DNA of 64,000 nt, from contig ML680086.1 of the NCBI GenBank assembly GCA_007922225.1, forward strand, positions 10,206,540 through 10,270,539, read 5' to 3'. The stretch is from Emydura subglobosa (lineage: Eukaryota; Chordata; Testudines; Chelidae). The notes under the pieces are model-generated. The model was not told the origin of the DNA and did not search any database. It was given only the letters and a program-made list of their open reading frames with translations. Below are positions 61,250 to 64,000 of the stretch, piece by piece. A program made the position numbers and the translations under genes. Numbering within the stretch: position 1 is the first letter of the stretch; each line of letters opens with the position of its first letter.

Positions 61250-64000
61250 TTATATAAACTAGGAGGTGAGCAGGAAGAGAAGGGCAGGTGTAGCAAAGTG
61301 GTCTTCAAGGGGTTTATTGGGTTATTCTGAGTATTATGGGTTGGAGCCAGGGCTCCACTCCTCCATTAATTCCTGTTTAGTTAGTAGGGGCCTTCCCCTC
61401 CAACCCCCCATTGTGATGCAGTTAAGTAAAGCAACAAGTTCCCAGCCTGCAAGCCTGTGAGCATTCCCTTTACAAAGAAAGGAAAATACAGCCCTTGGGA
61501 AGACGTAGGAAGGCCCTGGGGAGGATTATCAAAACCCAAGCTCCATCACCTGGATTCAGATGCATCCACACAAAGTGGGTAGGTTAGAATCTGCCTTAAA
61601 ACAAAACTGGGGCTCTAACTTATCCCTGCAGCTGGGTAAGCAAACCTGGGTCTAAAGCACACACAAACCAGCTTTGCATGTGGACAGTAAGGGGGATTTT
61701 TGGCTCAAACCCAGCAGAAGCCCATGTGAACTCTGCAGTGAAGACATGCTCGAAGACACACAGATGAGACTGCAAACAAACTGTGTGTCTTCTAGAAACA
61801 CTGCCTGGCTCCTGGGTAGCTATTCATGCAGCCTTGTTCTGAGCTACCCACGGCTGCACTGACAAAGGCAGTGAGGAGCCTGTGGGCCGTTGTTTCACAC
61901 TGATCCATTGCTATATTGCCGCATGTTAGAAGTGTGTCTATGTATGGCTTCTTTACTGGGCAAGAGAGCGTGGTTGTGTTCACAACTAGCCATGCTGATG
62001 TGCCACAACGCGAAGTGGATGTGTTTTGCTTTTAACATTTCAAGGCTTTTGCTTTTGGGGTTTGTTTTGTTTGTGCAATGAACTGCTACCTCCTGCTCTC
62101 GCAATCCGCAGTTAACTGTAAATCCTTTTGGCCCTGCTTGGCATCCAGGCTGTATCACACATGTCCCAGGAGGAAATGGCTTGAGGGTGGAGCTGTTCAA
62201 AGGACAGTGGGGACAATAGGGATACCTCTGCCTGCTAGTACAACTGACTCAAAACTAATAAACAGGCCTCATACCTTGTTTGCTAGCTAGACAGTTGTGT
62301 TGTCCCTGGATAGCAAGAATGGTTTTGGTGCTGTTACACCTTAGGCAGGTGCTCCCCACAATGGCCCTTTTCTCTCCTGAAATCTTCTATAACCTGTTCT
62401 ATTGAAAGAAACCTGATTTTTACAAAATTCCGACTCTTCTTGTAATGGTAACATCAGCAAGTAGGGAACAATTGATCATCTTCCATTGCATTCTTGGCAT
62501 TTATGCTGTTTGTTGTTATTTTACATTTCACTTAGGTTAAGAGTGAAACCAGATTGTTCAGTGTCACTATTTTTAGAGTCCTTTTCATATCAGTTTCACT
62601 TCTTTCTGCCTTTCAATAAAGGATCTTCCCAGGAGAATGTTTATTTAAAATTAACATGAGAATAAACTATATTCATCTAAGAAGTCATGAAAGCATTTTC
62701 CTTTATTTAAATGATGCTTTAAAAAAAAAGACCTCCTCCACATTTTTTTAATACAGTTTTAATCTGGGACCTGTCAGAAAATTGCAAAAATCCCACATTC
62801 TGTTTTTTAAAAATAGGGTAGGAAACTTTTTTTTTTTTTTTTAACAGAACTAAATAGAAATGTGTGAATGTATTAAATGAAAATGTTTTCTTTTGATTTA
62901 GGAAAACATTCCCCAAACATTGCTGCATTCTGCTTGTGCATGACATCCAGAAAAAGAAACCTAAACAGTGACAAATCAATAAGATTTTGGCAGTGATTGG
63001 TATTTAAACACTCCGTGTTACTATTATTTATTATTTCTATTGGTTAGGAGTAACATGTTAGCTTATTGCCTATTACATGTTACATATTATTAACATATGT
63101 AAGATTTTTTTTTTAATATGATCTTTTGATCAATCATGACTCTTTAAAGGAAATGTGTACTGGAATAATAATCTCACACTCTAACTAGGAGACCTAATTA
63201 TAAAGAGGAGCAAACCACTTCAAAGTCTCTTATGTAACAAAAAAGCATGAATCATGTAGACAGCTGACAGTGGAATGAAGAGTAGCACTGGGATAATGTA
63301 ATGCAGCTCATTTGGAAACATAACTTTACAAAGCTGAGCACTGGTCTACATTATTGGTCTCTACATTATCATCTGATCAGTACCATGGGTGAGACCCTGG
63401 CTCCTTTGATGTCCATGGTGGAACTCCCACTGACTTTAATGAGGCCCCCTGCATTTAGCAAGTTTCTTCTGGGAGGTATTACTACAATGATTGATTCTGA
63501 GAGAGACCATTCACAATTCTGGAGAAAGCAAAACCCGTTTGGGAGGCTTTCTACTAACTTCAATAGGCTTTGCTGCAGGAGCTCAGGAAGTGTGAACTGC
63601 CCCATTCATCTCAGTGGGCTCTTGGGGTGGCTCCTTATGGCAATTGAAAGAGATAACTCTTTCATTGTTCTTTGGCTTGGGCAGATCCATCCAGCTACTA
63701 GGGGTTTGGGTGTTCCAATCGTTTGAGATAAAACTGCACATTTGAAATATGTACACAATTGAATGGTCTTGTGTGTGTGATATGCTTTCTCCACAGCCTG
63801 TGATCTCCCACCTCTATGCAGGCAGGATGACCAGATGCCTTGGCTGTCTGGGCACATCTTGCTTGTGTTGTTCTATTTTGTAGATACGATTTATAGAAAT
63901 GCTGCAGTTTGTGCTGGGGCGGCTACCCTGGTTTCACACCAGGGTAAACTGCACTGATCCAAATAATGGATTCTTTGAGTTTTTGCCTGTCTATGCCAGA
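61250..64000. other. AT-rich intergenic tail of the window
   Basis: Homopolymer A/T tracts (62,720-62,850) and a MITE-like block near 63,391-63,450. Open frames are up to about 140 codons without domain features, and no gene is supported. Confidence 0.5.

Noticed and set aside
1..64000. CRISPR arrays, operons, prokaryotic promoters or terminators
   Set aside because: The sequence is vertebrate nuclear DNA with spliced genes; short tandem runs here are microsatellites.
24460..64000. GTSF1L or TOX2, the mammalian neighbours of MYBL2
   Set aside because: No CHHC zinc-finger or HMG-box exon was recognised. They may lie to the right of the window or be rearranged in this lineage.

Overview
The window looks like nuclear DNA of a sauropsid, most likely a turtle. 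It holds CR1 LINEs with the ORF1 esterase block, many short inverted-repeat DNA transposons, hAT copies with 8-bp target duplications, MIR remnants, long repeat-filled introns and one vertebrate gene. There is no bacterial or plasmid architecture, no operon, no CRISPR array and no recognisable tRNA or rRNA gene. The species call is an inference from repeat content.

Region 1 (1-24,460, + strand) is the 3' three quarters of MYBL2 (B-Myb). Ten coding exons run from inside Myb repeat R2 (511) to the stop codon (23,529-23,531). They are open, have GT/AG borders and agree in phase. By comparison with the 14-exon mammalian gene they are exons 5-14. The promoter, R1 and the start of R2 lie left of the window. 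Two polyadenylation signals follow, at 23,655 and 24,440. The introns carry MITEs, hAT copies, MIRs, a foldback repeat and an internally deleted CR1.

Region 2 (24,460-31,700) is intergenic, with repeats and no gene I can support.

Region 3 (31,700-58,150) is the unusual part: a large inverted segmental duplication. The left arm (about 31.7-39.07 kb) and the right arm (about 51.1-58.15 kb) are diverged reverse complements of one another, about 7 kb each. Each carries a copy of a two-exon gene. Its product has a coiled coil, an acidic linker and a C-terminal domain resembling the BEN DNA-binding fold. A third copy lies in the spacer, together with a partial fourth made of intron sequence only. 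Copy 1 (minus strand, 35,371-38,255) is intact: TATA box, a first exon coding for seven residues, a conserved splice pair and a 271-residue product. Copy 2 (44,286-46,779) has one extra C in a C run. Copy 3 (51.9-55.3 kb) has lost its TATA box and start codon and has two in-frame stops. The spacer also holds a broken NR0B1 (DAX1)-like exon that keeps its splice donor.

Region 4 (58,150-64,000) has no intact gene. It holds degraded PIF/Harbinger-like pieces (a DDE transposase fragment and a Myb/SANT-like fragment), TG microsatellites and AT-rich DNA.

MYBL2 is a cell-cycle transcription factor of the MuvB complex. The BEN-like family is unrelated to it by sequence and appears to be a local expansion next door. 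All homology calls come from reading translations by eye; no database search was run.
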